Positions 34,473 through 43,737 are shown, counted from the stretch's first letter. The stretch: 64,000 nt of DNA from Natronocalculus amylovorans (GCF_023638035.1 NZ_JAKRVX010000003.1:434001-498000); one strand, 5' to 3'. Notes: generated by a model not told the origin, from the letters alone. Translations and numbers: made by a program.

Positions 34473-35612
34473 TCAATCGGATTGCGGATACCACGCCAGA
34501 GAGTGGTCTGCAACAAGCTGCACTTTTACTCGTTCTTCAACAGCAAAATTGACTGCATGGTTGTGTAGACAGTGGACGGTATCGCCGCTATCGAGGTCTA
34601 CTCGATAAATAAATGATGGCCCAACGTACTGCCGCGAGACCACACGACCATTGGTCTCTTCCGGGATGGCGGTTGTTGCTCGGAGATCGTCGGGGCGAAC
34701 AAGTACATCTACCTTGATCCCATCATACTGTTTGTTATATCCCTCAAGCATTTTTGCATCAAACGTTCCGATACCAGTTTCTAAGGAATCTCCGGAAAGT
34801 TGTGAGGAGAGGAAACTTGCCCGTCCGAGAAAGCTCGCAACAAAGCGTGACTCTGGCTGTTCAAAGACGAGTTCGGGACGTCCAATCTGTTCAACCTGGC
34901 CGTTATTCATAACTGCGACCCGATCGGAAATAGACAGTGCCTCTTCTTGATCGTGTGTGACCGAAACCGCAGTTACCCCTGCTTCTTTGAGAATCGACCT
35001 GACCTCCTCACGCATCTCCACACGGAGCCGAACATCGAGGTTTGAGAACGGTTCATCCAACAGCAACAGTTCGGGCTCTGGGGCAAGCGATCGCGCAAGT
35101 GCAACACGCTGTTTCTGCCCGCCTGAGAGCTGTTCTGGGCGTTTATCGCCATGTGATGGAAGGTCAACCAATTCCAAGAGCGCTGTCACACGTTCATCAA
35201 TGGAATCCTGATCTAAGTCCGTCAGTCCAAATGCGATATTTTCCGAGACAGTAAGATGTGGAAACAGCGCAAAACTCTGAAAGACAATTCCGACGTCACG
35301 TTTCTCTGGTGGGGTAAATGAGCCATTACCTGCAACAGATGCGTCCGCAAGCGTAATTTCGCCTGCTGTGGGTTCTTCAAGCCCAGCAATCATTCGGAGC
35401 GTTGTTGTCTTTCCACAGCCAGACGGGCCGAGTAGCGTCAACAGTTCACCACGTTCCACATCGAGGTCAATGCCGTCGACGGCGATTTCATCACCAAACG
35501 ACTTTGTTACCTCTCGGAGCGAAAGAACTGGGTCAGTGACACTGGATTCAGTTCGCACACCTGCAGATCCGTGTTGTGCGGTTTGCTGTCTGCTAAATGT
35601 ATTACTTGCCAT
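34473..35612 (-). CDS. ABC importer ATPase, Fe3+/polyamine (FbpC/PotA) type
   Basis: The 379-residue cytoplasmic ATPase energises an importer of the CUT/FbpC/PotA group. Residues 28-260 are the ATPase with Walker A GPSGCGKTT, Q-loop FQSFALFP, signature LSGGQKQRVALARSL, Walker B LLLLDEPFSN and H-loop VTHDQEEA. The C-terminal TOBE-type regulatory domain follows (VLVRPDDL). The ATG at 35612 is chosen over a TTG at 35618 because a GGAGG lies seven bases upstream. No permease or binding protein gene is adjacent. An iron-box-like dyad lies upstream, favouring iron as substrate, but polyamine, thiamine or sulfate-type importers have similar ATPases. Confidence 0.88.
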   Translation of the reverse strand: MASNTFSRQQTAQHGSAGVRTESSVTDPVLSLREVTKSFGDEIAVDGIDLDVERGELLTLLGPSGCGKTTTLRMIAGLEEPTAGEITLADASVAGNGSFTPPEKRDVGIVFQSFALFPHLTVSENIAFGLTDLDQDSIDERVTALLELVDLPSHGDKRPEQLSGGQKQRVALARSLAPEPELLLLDEPFSNLDVRLRVEMREEVRSILKEAGVTAVSVTHDQEEALSISDRVAVMNNGQVEQIGRPELVFEQPESRFVASFLGRASFLSSQLSGDSLETGIGTFDAKMLEGYNKQYDGIKVDVLVRPDDLRATTAIPEETNGRVVSRQYVGPSFIYRVDLDSGDTVHCLHNHAVNFAVEERVKVQLVADHSLAWYPQSD

Positions 35613-35716
35613 AACCAATCCTCCAACAACCGATCAGCGTAGAATCGACAAATAACTGAGAAACGCCCATCCTACGTATGCTTCCGGTTGCGAACATTCG
35701 TTATCGTACACATAGA

Positions 35717-35732
35717 TTTAGGAAAGCCTAAA
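35717..35732. promoter_or_regulatory. Iron-box-like dyad upstream of the ABC ATPase gene
   Basis: TTTAGG-AAAG-CCTAAA is a perfect inverted repeat (6-base arms, 4-base spacer) in the intergenic region between purL and the ABC ATPase gene, about 105-120 bases before the latter start. TTAGG/CCTAA arms resemble operators of DtxR/IdeR/SirR metal repressors, known in haloarchaea. On the minus strand a TATA-like CTTTTAGG lies inside it, so a bound repressor would block the promoter. This is inference from sequence only. Confidence 0.45.
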
Positions 35733-35771
35733 AGATATCGCTCTTTGCGAACAGGTGGGATTCGTTCGAGA

Positions 35772-37961
35772 TCACTCGAATGCAGCGGTGATTGTCCTTC
35801 GAAGCGCACCGATCGCATCGTGGTCATAACTAACTTCTTCATCGCCAACAGTGAGCGACAGCAGCCCTTCGTTCGTTGCGGCACCGAGTTGGGTCACACT
35901 GAGTGTCTCACCAACTGCGGTTTTGACTGCTTCCGGATCAGTTGTCTCGACAACAACTCGTCCTGGTGTTTCACCAAAACAATCTATCTGTGAATCGACT
36001 GTGACTGTTGCACCAGTCGTTTCCGTAACCATCTCCGCAAGCGTCACTGCAAGCCCACCGTTGCTCACGTCGTGTGTTGCAAGCGTTGTCTCGAGGTTTG
36101 CAACCGCTGCGATCGACTCGATAACACCGCTTGGATCCGAAGGAAGTGTTGGGAAGCGATCTGTGCCACCGAACTGCGCGAGGTACTCCGACCCACCAAG
36201 CGAATCGGCTGGCTCTCCAAGCAACAGGAGTTCGCCCTCACCTGCAAACGAGGCTGGTGGCGCGTTGTAGCCGCTTCGAGTACCAACCATTGCGAGGGTT
36301 GGCGTTGGTGGGATCGGTCCTGATACGGAGTCGTTGTATAGCGATACATTTCCGCCAACAACCGGTGTCGAAAGCGTCTCACACATCGTTGCTAACCCAT
36401 CGACAATCGCCTTGAATCCGCCATAGACGTCCGGTTTCTCAGGGTTGCCGCCGTTCAGACAGTCCACCGCTGCAAGCGGAAGTGCGCCTTTGGAAGCAAG
36501 GTTTGTCGCATTCTCCAATGCAACCGCTTGTGCGCCCGCAAACGGAGCAGTCGCAGTCCAGTTTGGCACTGCACCTGCCGAGATTGCAAGGCCGGTTCCA
36601 GCGCCAGAAATATCGTCTTCGCCTCCTGCAGTTTCACGGAGTGCAATAATTGCGGCATCGTCACCTGGCTTCATTGCGGTTCGGGTGCCAACTTCGTGGT
36701 CGTACTGTCTGTACACCCACGCTTTTGATGCCGTATTTGGCGCAGAGACAACCGCTTCGAACGCTTCTGCAAGCGATCGGTCAGGGATGTCCGTTTCCGG
36801 CTGTTGTGGCTCCGTTGCATCAAGGTCGTTCATCGGTGCACCATCTGCAAGGAACACCGGTGCAACATCAACAACAACCTCACCATCGAACGTACAGACG
36901 TAGTTTCCGTCTTGGACCTCACCGATAACCGAGCACCCAAGATCGAAGCGTTCCGCAATTGTTTTTACCCGATCGACGTTCTCCGGTGTCACCTCATAAC
37001 ACATCCGCTCTTGTGACTCAGCGAGCAGAATTTCAAGCGCCTTCATATTCGGTTCGCGCTGGTGGACCCGGTTGAGGTCGATTTTCGCACCGAAGCCACC
37101 CTTTGCAACCAGTTCAGAGGATGCGCCGCCGAGACCGGCTGCACCAAGATCACGGGCCGATTCCACAAGCGACTCGTCTAACAGCTGTTCGTTCGCCTCG
37201 ATCAGGAGCTTTTCCGTGTACGGATCGCCAACCTGCACGGCTGGGCGGTCCTCAGTTTCCGCATCTTCGCTGAGGTCTTCGCTCGCAAAGGATGCACCGC
37301 CAAGTCCGTCTCGGCCGGTTGCATTACCGATAAGAACGAGTTTGTTGCCAGCCGCTTGTGCTTCTGCAGTGATCATCCGTTCGCCGTTTGTCAACCCAAC
37401 ACAGGCGACATTAACGAGCGGATTTCCAATATAGCCCTCGTGAAACTCGACACTGCCACCAACCGTTGGGACACCGATCGAGTTTCCGTAGTTTGAGATC
37501 CCTTCAACGACCCCATCAAAGAGATACTGTGAATGTTCACGGTCAAACGGGCCGAAATAGAGGCTGTCGGTCAGTGCGATCGGATACGCACCCATCGACA
37601 TTGTATCACGGACGATCCCACCGACACCAGTTGCGGCCCCATCGTAGGGGTCAACGTAGCTTGGATGATTGTGGCTCTCGATTCCAAACGTAATGTACGT
37701 CTCGCTGTAGTCATCTCCAGTTCGTTTATCGACAGCGGTCGATGAACTGTCAGGAAGTGGAACAGCGACAACCGCTGCATCGTCACCGGGGCCGATGACA
37801 ACTTGGGTCCCTTCGCTCTCGAACGCAGATAATAACGGTCGAGACGATCGATACGCGCAGTGTTCGCTCCAAAGATTCTCGAACAATACCGACTCCGCTG
37901 GTGTTGGCTCACGGCCGAGTTCGGCAGTGATGAGGTCCAAGTCCGACTCCGGGAGGCTCAT
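35772..37961 (-). CDS. purL: Phosphoribosylformylglycinamidine synthase subunit II
   Basis: The 729-residue small-type PurL catalyses the ATP-dependent amidation of FGAR in purine synthesis and works with PurQ and PurS. ATP-site motifs are [12 protein letters not shown] and [29 protein letters not shown] (split: [13 protein letters not shown], near residue 93) is the substrate and metal loop, and the family stretch [14 protein letters not shown]-like ([15 protein letters not shown]) follows near 266. The second repeat has [11 protein letters not shown] and [15 protein letters not shown]. The C-terminal ends with a basic AFE tail. purQ and purS are not adjacent. Confidence 0.96.
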   Translation of the reverse strand: MSLPESDLDLITAELGREPTPAESVLFENLWSEHCAYRSSRPLLSAFESEGTQVVIGPGDDAAVVAVPLPDSSSTAVDKRTGDDYSETYITFGIESHNHPSYVDPYDGAATGVGGIVRDTMSMGAYPIALTDSLYFGPFDREHSQYLFDGVVEGISNYGNSIGVPTVGGSVEFHEGYIGNPLVNVACVGLTNGERMITAEAQAAGNKLVLIGNATGRDGLGGASFASEDLSEDAETEDRPAVQVGDPYTEKLLIEANEQLLDESLVESARDLGAAGLGGASSELVAKGGFGAKIDLNRVHQREPNMKALEILLAESQERMCYEVTPENVDRVKTIAERFDLGCSVIGEVQDGNYVCTFDGEVVVDVAPVFLADGAPMNDLDATEPQQPETDIPDRSLAEAFEAVVSAPNTASKAWVYRQYDHEVGTRTAMKPGDDAAIIALRETAGGEDDISGAGTGLAISAGAVPNWTATAPFAGAQAVALENATNLASKGALPLAAVDCLNGGNPEKPDVYGGFKAIVDGLATMCETLSTPVVGGNVSLYNDSVSGPIPPTPTLAMVGTRSGYNAPPASFAGEGELLLLGEPADSLGGSEYLAQFGGTDRFPTLPSDPSGVIESIAAVANLETTLATHDVSNGGLAVTLAEMVTETTGATVTVDSQIDCFGETPGRVVVETTDPEAVKTAVGETLSVTQLGAATNEGLLSLTVGDEEVSYDHDAIGALRRTITAAFE

Positions 37962-38028
37962 TCACATGTTTGTTCATAAGCGGTGGATTAAATCCTTTCC
38001 ATATACACAAACGTGCGAAAAACAAGCG

Positions 38029-38838
38029 TTAGTTTGGTGGCTTCCGGTCGTCTTCATCGCCGTCATCGCTCTCATCTTCAGCATCCGGCTCATTCACACC
38101 AAGGCCCATCGCAAGACGTGCCTCATGGAGTTCGTCAATCTTCCGTCGGTAGTGGGTCAGTCCGACAGCTCCAATAATGATCAGGAGGACCACAATCCCA
38201 CCAAAGATGTAGAGATCACGCTCAAGATATGATTGAACAACAACCGAGCCACCGGAGACATCCTCCCAGTAGAGATGGAGTTGTCCATCGATCTCCTCTG
38301 CTTCGTAGCTGCGTGGGACGACGTTACTGAAGAGGAAGAAATCAATACTGTGTCCTGGTGGGAGTACAACCTCGTAGGAACCGCTCACATATGCCGGAGT
38401 CGAGAACCGACGTGGGACGGCGCTTGCAGAGATGCCCAGCTGTCCATCCTCATCGGGAACCGTCAAAAAGACTTCGTCAGTTGTCTGATCGACCTCTCCA
38501 CCATGTGCAACCATCGTCGTTCCATTCACGACCGTTCCATTGTCATAGCGATACTGGACCGCTGAGATGTCAAGGGGACCCTCAGTTCCCCATGTTTCCG
38601 GGCGATACAGCCGCAGCGTTTCGCCCGCTTCAACAGCATACACCGCTTGGAATGACGAGCCGTGGACTGTGATATGTGCATCCCGATCGGTATCCCAGTT
38701 GTATTCCTCCGCAGGTTCACGATCGAGTGCCTCTTGCGAAACATCTCCACCGCCGGTTGCCCATGCGAGACAACCGGCTGTCACAGCCATTAACACCACA
38801 ACAAACGTGGCAAAAACCAGTCGACGTTTTGGGGACAT
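38029..38838 (-). CDS. DUF5803 lipoprotein-like membrane protein
   Basis: The 269-residue protein has a signal-like N-terminal helix ending in a cysteine (VTAGCLAWA, about residue 22), a beta-rich external domain (residues 35-205) and one C-terminal helix (about residues 208-230) before a charged tail (DEDDRKPPN). The layout places the domain outside the cell, held by the lipid and the helix. This is the haloarchaeal DUF5803 family, with no known function. It is the last gene of the trm56-tfe-DUF2110-DUF5803 run and lies 3 bases after DUF2110. Confidence 0.82.
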   Translation of the reverse strand: MSPKRRLVFATFVVVLMAVTAGCLAWATGGGDVSQEALDREPAEEYNWDTDRDAHITVHGSSFQAVYAVEAGETLRLYRPETWGTEGPLDISAVQYRYDNGTVVNGTTMVAHGGEVDQTTDEVFLTVPDEDGQLGISASAVPRRFSTPAYVSGSYEVVLPPGHSIDFFLFSNVVPRSYEAEEIDGQLHLYWEDVSGGSVVVQSYLERDLYIFGGIVVLLIIIGAVGLTHYRRKIDELHEARLAMGLGVNEPDAEDESDDGDEDDRKPPN

Positions 38839-38841
38839 CAG

Positions 38842-39510
38842 TTACGAAGGGATAACACAGCGTAGTTCGGCAGGAACGTATCCACCGATCGATGCTAACA
38901 ACCCTGGCGGGTCTGTGCTTTCGGTACAGATAATGCTCTGTTCTAACAATCCAAGTCGTTCAACGGTCACAATATCCTGTGCGTGCCCCGCTTTATTGAC
39001 TGTTGCGCGGACCTCTCCGCGAGTTGCACTATTGACGTTTACTCGACCAGCGCCACGTGACCAATCGAAGAGTCGATCGCGTTCTTCATCCGCAAGCCGT
39101 GATGGCTCGCCATAGACGAACTGCATCGGCATGTGTTGGATAAGTCCGAAGCGCTCTCTGATCTGTGTTGGCGTACCCGTACCGAGGCCGATCTCTTCGG
39201 TTGGAATTCGAATCCGCTCGCCAGCATCGAGGATGAATCCGTCATCATCCCAGCCTTCAAGCGTTCCAACATACACCTCGCCCTCCGTGAAATGGTCGGT
39301 GATCTCTCCCCACTCCTCACGGAGCGCGTTTCGGGCGATTGTCTCGTCATCTCCCGAGAGCGTTACTGAAATAAAGTCGTCGTGGCGAACACCGATTTCG
39401 TACTCGACATCGAGCCCACCAACCGTGTTTCCAATGAGGGAGGTGAGACTTTTGAGCGATCGCTCTCTGGCGTCACCTTCGACATAACATTTTGTTGCAA
39501 GGACAACCAT
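38842..39510 (-). CDS. DUF2110 family protein
   Basis: The 222-residue protein has an N-terminal alpha/beta domain (residues 1-75), a central S1-like beta segment (EGEVYVGTLEGWDDDGFILDAGERIRIPTEE, read as YVGTLEGWDDDGFILDAG) and a C-terminal domain (AGHAQDIVTVERLGLLEQ). The S1/OB-like part suggests RNA or ribosome-related binding, an inference. The start adjoins the tfe stop directly. DUF2110 genes next to tfe are a conserved archaeal pairing, which hints at transcription or translation. Confidence 0.83.
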   Translation of the reverse strand: MVVLATKCYVEGDARERSLKSLTSLIGNTVGGLDVEYEIGVRHDDFISVTLSGDDETIARNALREEWGEITDHFTEGEVYVGTLEGWDDDGFILDAGERIRIPTEEIGLGTGTPTQIRERFGLIQHMPMQFVYGEPSRLADEERDRLFDWSRGAGRVNVNSATRGEVRATVNKAGHAQDIVTVERLGLLEQSIICTESTDPPGLLASIGGYVPAELRCVIPS

Positions 39511-40035
39511 TTACCCGGTCACATCCACGTTGAGTTCGTCTCGAAGCTCATCAATCCGACTTTGCATCGCATCGACAAGCATGGAGTTGTCCATCGACTC
39601 AAGCGGCGAGCCACACTCAGGACATTGGAAGCCAAAGTCCATTGCTTCGCCAAACTCAAATCGGATCGAACAGACATCACACAGATAGAACTCGTTTATT
39701 TCTTCGTACTCTTCGCGGTTTTCAAGCGCATCAAGGAGCCGATACATCTCCGATTCTAGATTCTCTGGGATGTTTTCGTAGTGGAACGTCCACAGATACG
39801 TCAGCCACCCCGAATCCTCGTCACGAACTCGCCGATACGATGCGAGATCGTTCTCATAGAGGATGAACAACGCCCGTCTGACGGCGTTGAGTTCAAGATC
39901 CAGTTGCTCTGCGAGTTCCTCATCGGTAACCTCTCCATCAGGTGGTGCCGCCGCGACAGGCATACCCGTTGGTCCAACAAGCTCGTGGAGGTATTTCTGG
40001 ATGACAGGGTCGTTCAAGAGATCCTCAAAAGCCAT
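39511..40035 (-). CDS. tfe: Transcription initiation factor E (TFE alpha)
   Basis: TFE helps open the promoter with RNA polymerase, TBP and TFB. The 174-residue protein has an N-terminal winged helix (residues 1-80; MAFEDLLNDPVIQKYLHELVG, VTDEELAEQLDLELNAVR) and a C-terminal zinc ribbon with CDVCSIRF and CPECGSP (residues 115-150). The start at 40035 gives the conserved N-terminus; a longer frame from 40101 would run into the trm56 stop. It is the core gene of an operon with trm56 upstream and DUF2110 downstream. Confidence 0.95.
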   Translation of the reverse strand: MAFEDLLNDPVIQKYLHELVGPTGMPVAAAPPDGEVTDEELAEQLDLELNAVRRALFILYENDLASYRRVRDEDSGWLTYLWTFHYENIPENLESEMYRLLDALENREEYEEINEFYLCDVCSIRFEFGEAMDFGFQCPECGSPLESMDNSMLVDAMQSRIDELRDELNVDVTG

Positions 40036-40101
40036 TGTTGTATCCTCGTCCGTCAGACAGTTTAAAAGCACCGAATAGGATACCGGTGCGGCTGCGCTCA
40101 C

Positions 40102-40644
40102 TCACCGGTCATCCGGCGAAACAACTTTTTTTCCTTGCTTCTGTGGGAGTACGACACGCTCTTGATTTTCCCATTCTCGATCGAGTTCACGACCCGAAAA
40201 GAGCCGATCGAGAAATACGGCAAGACCCGCAACCTCAGAGTGGGGCTGATTCGTCACACCGACATTCCAGTCCGCAGCCTCATAGACGTCGAATGGCACT
40301 TTTTCGCCACCGACGATCACAAGCAGTGGCTCCTCGGTGTGTGCCGCTCGAATATCCGATTCAACGGTTTGGACCTCTTCACCATACATTGTGAGATGAA
40401 CAACCGTTCCATCGAAGTTTCGGATCGTTGCGCCTTGGCTGTCATCGAGTTCGACCGTGAACGGCCCACCAAATCGATCGGTAATATCTTCAACCGTCTC
40501 TTTTGCCTGTCCTGCGTTTGACGGGAAAATAACTCGATCGGCACCCAACGCTCGTGCGGTAAGCCCAACGTGCGTCGTCATTCGATCGTCCCGTCCCGGT
40601 CTGTGACCATAGCGGAGGACGATAACCTCGTTTTCATTCTGCAT
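40102..40644 (-). CDS. trm56: tRNA (cytidine-56 2'-O)-methyltransferase
   Basis: Trm56 methylates the ribose of C56 in the T-loop of archaeal tRNAs with S-adenosylmethionine. The 180-residue protein has the SPOUT-type knotted fold: EVIVLRYGHRPGRDDRMTTHVGL near the start (RYGHRPGRDDRMTTHVGL is diagnostic), a central VGGEKVPFDVYEAADWNVGV (knot region) and VTNQPHSEVAGLAVFLDR. It lies upstream of tfe on the same strand, 66 bases away, and diverges from the DUF2797 gene. Confidence 0.93.
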   Translation of the reverse strand: MQNENEVIVLRYGHRPGRDDRMTTHVGLTARALGADRVIFPSNAGQAKETVEDITDRFGGPFTVELDDSQGATIRNFDGTVVHLTMYGEEVQTVESDIRAAHTEEPLLVIVGGEKVPFDVYEAADWNVGVTNQPHSEVAGLAVFLDRLFSGRELDREWENQERVVLPQKQGKKVVSPDDR

Positions 40645-40757
40645 GCTACAGTAGATATCGAGGATTCCATAGGGCCTTTCGATCTCATGCGTGCGATGAT
40701 TGCATTTGAACGGGAGAAATACAAGCCTCTAAATCGCCAGTCCGTCTACCCGTTTAT

Positions 40758-41510
40758 GTGCAGATCGTTGGCTATGATTCGCTCGAAGGAGGCCTCTACA
40801 TCAGCGATCGCAACGACATTGAGTATGTTCCGCTCGCCGCCGGAGACGAGCTCTCCTATACGCTAGCGGAGAGACACTGTGCGGGTACAATTCATAACGG
40901 TCGACACATCCGATGTGATGCAAGTGAGACACCCTACTGTCACGACCATCAGGATCGATGGGTGTGTGCAATCTGTGTTGGCGAGTGTCTCAAAGATGAG
41001 ATGGACTGTTATGAAGAGCACGCGATCTACCTTGCGGCGTTTGCACCCGATTCGTTCAAAGTTGGGGTAACCAAACTGTGGCGGGTCGAGACCCGGCTTC
41101 GAGAACAGGGTGCTGATCGGGCGGCCCACATCAAAACGGTTGCAAATGGCCGAATCGCACGCGAGCTGGAAGCCGAGATTGCCAATACGACGCCGGTTCC
41201 GGATCGGGTTCGGGTGCCAACAAAACGAGCCGGCCTCCACCAAACCGTCGATGCGCACGCGTGGGAATCGCTGTATTCACAGTTCTTACCGATTGACACG
41301 TTTGATTTTTCATACGGATTCGCTTTGGAAACACAGCCAATGGGAGAAGTCATGGCGACAGGGACAGTTGTTGGAACAAAAGGTCGGTTGCTGGTACTCG
41401 ATCGCGGTGGGTCAACGTACGCGGTCGATATGCGCGACCTCGTGGGATATGAGGTGACGACCGATCGAAACGAGAAACAGCTGCAATCCAGTTTGGGTGC
41501 ATTCAGCTAA
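40758..41510 (+). CDS. DUF2797 zinc-binding protein
   Basis: The 250-residue protein has a cysteine/histidine-rich N-terminal half (HCAGTI, CDASETPYCHDHQ, WVCAICVGEC, CLKDEMDC between residues 40 and 85), probably binding two zinc ions, followed by a GIY-YIG-like alpha/beta core with YLAAFAPDSFKVGVTK and RVETRLREQGADRA (residues 92-120). The GVTK...R...QGA pattern matches GIY-YIG nucleases loosely, an inference. The family is conserved in haloarchaea and unassigned. A GTG start at 40758 is used. It begins a run on the plus strand toward rnp4. Confidence 0.8.
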   Translation: MQIVGYDSLEGGLYISDRNDIEYVPLAAGDELSYTLAERHCAGTIHNGRHIRCDASETPYCHDHQDRWVCAICVGECLKDEMDCYEEHAIYLAAFAPDSFKVGVTKLWRVETRLREQGADRAAHIKTVANGRIARELEAEIANTTPVPDRVRVPTKRAGLHQTVDAHAWESLYSQFLPIDTFDFSYGFALETQPMGEVMATGTVVGTKGRLLVLDRGGSTYAVDMRDLVGYEVTTDRNEKQLQSSLGAFS

Positions 41511-41570
41511 CGTTTGATCGACCCGATCGGATGAACAACCGTTTTGGGGCCGCCGTGAGAAACGGTAGCT

Positions 41571-41990
41571 ATGGCAGACGAACCAACAGACGATCACGAG
41601 GAAACGCCAACTGATGCTGAGAGCGGTGCAGAAGAGAGCGAAGAAGAAAAGTCATTCCGTGAGCGAGTAGAGGAGATTCGAGAACGCCGTGCAAAAGAGC
41701 GCGAGGAGGGCGCAGGAGGCGGCGCACCAAGCCCTGAAGAGATGATGGGTGGCGGCGGCCCAGGCGGAATGGGTGGCGGAAATCCGTTTGCCCAGATGAT
41801 GAGCGGGATGATGGGTGGCGGCGGCCCAGGTGGAATGGGCGGTGCAGGCCCTGGAATGGGTGGCCGCGGAGAGGAGAAAGGTGGCGGCAACGAACAGATA
41901 GTCCGAGAGATCCGACAGCTTCGAGACGAAGTCCGCGATGCAAACCGTGAGCTTCGACGGATCGCAGACGCCTTAGAAGACCGAGACTAG
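41571..41990 (+). CDS. Gly/Met-rich repeat protein with coiled-coil end
   Basis: The 139-residue protein has a Glu-rich N-terminal helix (residues 20-45), a Gly/Met/Pro-rich centre with two copies of GGGGPGGMGG (about residues 60-69 and 82-91), and a C-terminal amphipathic helix (QIVREIRQLRDEVRDANREL). The centre is probably disordered, and the ends may oligomerise. The duplicated DNA segments start at about 41749 and 41815. No domain or function is recognised, and no signal or membrane segment is seen. It lies between DUF2797 and rnp4. Confidence 0.7.
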   Translation: MADEPTDDHEETPTDAESGAEESEEEKSFRERVEEIRERRAKEREEGAGGGAPSPEEMMGGGGPGGMGGGNPFAQMMSGMMGGGGPGGMGGAGPGMGGRGEEKGGGNEQIVREIRQLRDEVRDANRELRRIADALEDRD

Positions 41991-42067
41991 TACGAGCAGT
42001 CTACCGTTTTGTTCGGTTTGTTCAGTTTGTTCCGCAATAGCTAACCGACCGCTCGCTACTGATATGT

Positions 42068-42346
42068 ATGATGACACTCGCCGAAGAGCGGATCGATCGA
42101 CTCACAGCACTTGCCCGTGAAGCAACCATCACGGGAGAGTACGATCGGTCACGGGAGTATGTTCGGCTTGCACGGCGTGTGTCCGAGCGAAACCGCTGTG
42201 GCTTGCCGCGCGAATTGAAGCGATTTACGTGTGATGACTGTGATGTATATCTTCGGCCAGGTCGAAATGCACGGGTTCGATTAGCCGATGGACACGTCGT
42301 CGTCCGGTGCTCGTGCGGTGCCACAAAACGATATCCCTACGACTAG
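42068..42346 (+). CDS. rnp4: Ribonuclease P protein component 4 (Rpr2)
   Basis: The 92-residue protein is the zinc-ribbon subunit that, with other proteins, supports RNase P RNA in removing 5' leaders from tRNAs. The helical N-terminus (MTLAEERIDRLTALAREA, RSREYVRLARRVSERNRCGL) is followed by the CDDC...CSCG ribbon (residues 55-85) and a conserved TCDDCDVYLRPG core. The start ATG at 42068 is followed directly by another ATG, either usable. It sits between the Gly/Met protein and the YhbY gene on the same strand. Confidence 0.93.
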   Translation: MMTLAEERIDRLTALAREATITGEYDRSREYVRLARRVSERNRCGLPRELKRFTCDDCDVYLRPGRNARVRLADGHVVVRCSCGATKRYPYD

Positions 42347-42406
42347 GCGAGTGACGATCGAGACGAAACCGAACGTTACAACCGGCTTCGTCCGGTAGAG
42401 TGGTGC

Positions 42407-42652
42407 ATGACAAACCACAAACTTCGGAAAGAAGCACACGACCTCGACGTAACTGTGTGGGTTGGTAAATCCGGTATCGAAGCAGTCACTGACGAACTGA
42501 AAGATCAGCTGCAGGACCGAAAACTCGTGAAGGTCAAATTCCTTCGTGCGGCTCGTGGTGGGACGACCACCGAAGAGTTAGCTGCGTCGCTTGCAGAAAC
42601 AATCAATGTAGAACTGGTTGAAACACGCGGTAATACAGCGGTTTTTCACTAG
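42407..42652 (+). CDS. YhbY-family (CRM domain) RNA-binding protein
   Basis: The 81-residue protein is a single CRM domain with the hallmark VTVWVGKSGIEAVTDEL (GxxG loop, residues 16-32) and KFLRAARGGTTTEELA. YhbY proteins bind pre-50S ribosomal particles in bacteria, and archaeal homologues are thought to act in ribosome or tRNA maturation. It follows rnp4 by 60 bases on the same strand. Its stop is 8 bases from the convergent ABC permease gene. Confidence 0.9.
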   Translation: MTNHKLRKEAHDLDVTVWVGKSGIEAVTDELKDQLQDRKLVKVKFLRAARGGTTTEELAASLAETINVELVETRGNTAVFH

Positions 42653-42660
42653 CTGAATTT

Positions 42661-43737
42661 TTACAGTTCGTTTGGATCGACCTGAGAGACAACTCCTCTT
42701 AGTCCACCGTAGACGCCCACTGCTGCCACAACAAAGATACCGATCGTCAGGTAGCTCGTTAGATCTGCACTGTCGATCGCCAAGCGAGCAATTGTGTTTG
42801 TCGGCCCACCAGGGAGGAAAGACGAACCCGCGAAGAAGGCGATGACAGCGATCGAGTAGAGGAACTGTGCACCCCGTCGATCGGAGCCAACGAATGCCAT
42901 CGTTGCGGCTAACGCAACCACAATCACCGTAATTGCGGTCGTGAGAAGCACAATTGGCCCGATATTGTGAATTGGCGTGCCATTGACTGTAAGCAAGAGC
43001 AGCCATGTGAGTGCCTGAACCGGGGCAATAACGATCGCAGCCAGCGCTTTCCCATCAACAATCTCGGTGAGTGTCACCGGTGCGACACGGAGCAGATCAA
43101 GCGTTCCACGCTCGATCTCTTCCGTAATCGAGTCCACTGTGATCGAGCCGCTGATGAAGATCGGGAGAAAAACAAGGAGTGGTACCAAGATTGTGTACGT
43201 AAAGTCGTAGTACGGGTTACCGTCACTCTCACCAAGCGGGGATAGTGGGGTCTGTTCAAGGAACGCAGCTCGATCGACTCGCTGTTGTCGTTCAAGGGTT
43301 TGGAGCACGTCTCGGGCTTCCGTGACAATGATTGTTGTCTCAACGTTTGAATCCGGCACAGTTGTCACTATCCGTATCCGATCGTCCTCCCAATTTGCGG
43401 TGAAGATGAGTTGTGCACTCCCTTGTTGGAACGCAGACTGTGCGCTCGCTTGGTCATCGTAGCTGGTTGTCGAAACCCGCTCATGCTCACTCGCTGCAGC
43501 GAGCAGTTCGTCTGCTGCATCGCCTGTCACTGCCGCTTCGATAGTGTAACCATCAACACCGGTTGGATCATACAACGAGACCAACCCAACGACTAAAAAC
43601 GAGGAAAATCCTGCAACGAACAGCTGGATTGCAAGCGCAAGCACGATCGTCTTCTCTTTGCCGAGCATCCGAACCTCACGACCGGCGATCGTCAGCCGTG
43701 GATTCCTCCGACTGGATCCGTTGGTACGCTTACGCAT
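42661..43737 (-). CDS. ABC-2 type permease subunit
   Basis: The 358-residue protein is a membrane subunit of an ABC exporter. One N-terminal transmembrane helix (about residues 28-52) is followed by an external beta-rich loop (residues 60-170; SYDDQASAQSAFQQGSAQLI) and five further helices (residues 190-345), with EEIERGTLDLLRVAPVTLTEIVDGK as the typical inner loop. It overlaps the fusion gene upstream by 8 bases. With the ATPase and the fusion protein, it forms a three-gene operon of the NatAB/efflux type. The substrate is unknown. Confidence 0.87.
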   Translation of the reverse strand: MRKRTNGSSRRNPRLTIAGREVRMLGKEKTIVLALAIQLFVAGFSSFLVVGLVSLYDPTGVDGYTIEAAVTGDAADELLAAASEHERVSTTSYDDQASAQSAFQQGSAQLIFTANWEDDRIRIVTTVPDSNVETTIIVTEARDVLQTLERQQRVDRAAFLEQTPLSPLGESDGNPYYDFTYTILVPLLVFLPIFISGSITVDSITEEIERGTLDLLRVAPVTLTEIVDGKALAAIVIAPVQALTWLLLLTVNGTPIHNIGPIVLLTTAITVIVVALAATMAFVGSDRRGAQFLYSIAVIAFFAGSSFLPGGPTNTIARLAIDSADLTSYLTIGIFVVAAVGVYGGLRGVVSQVDPNEL

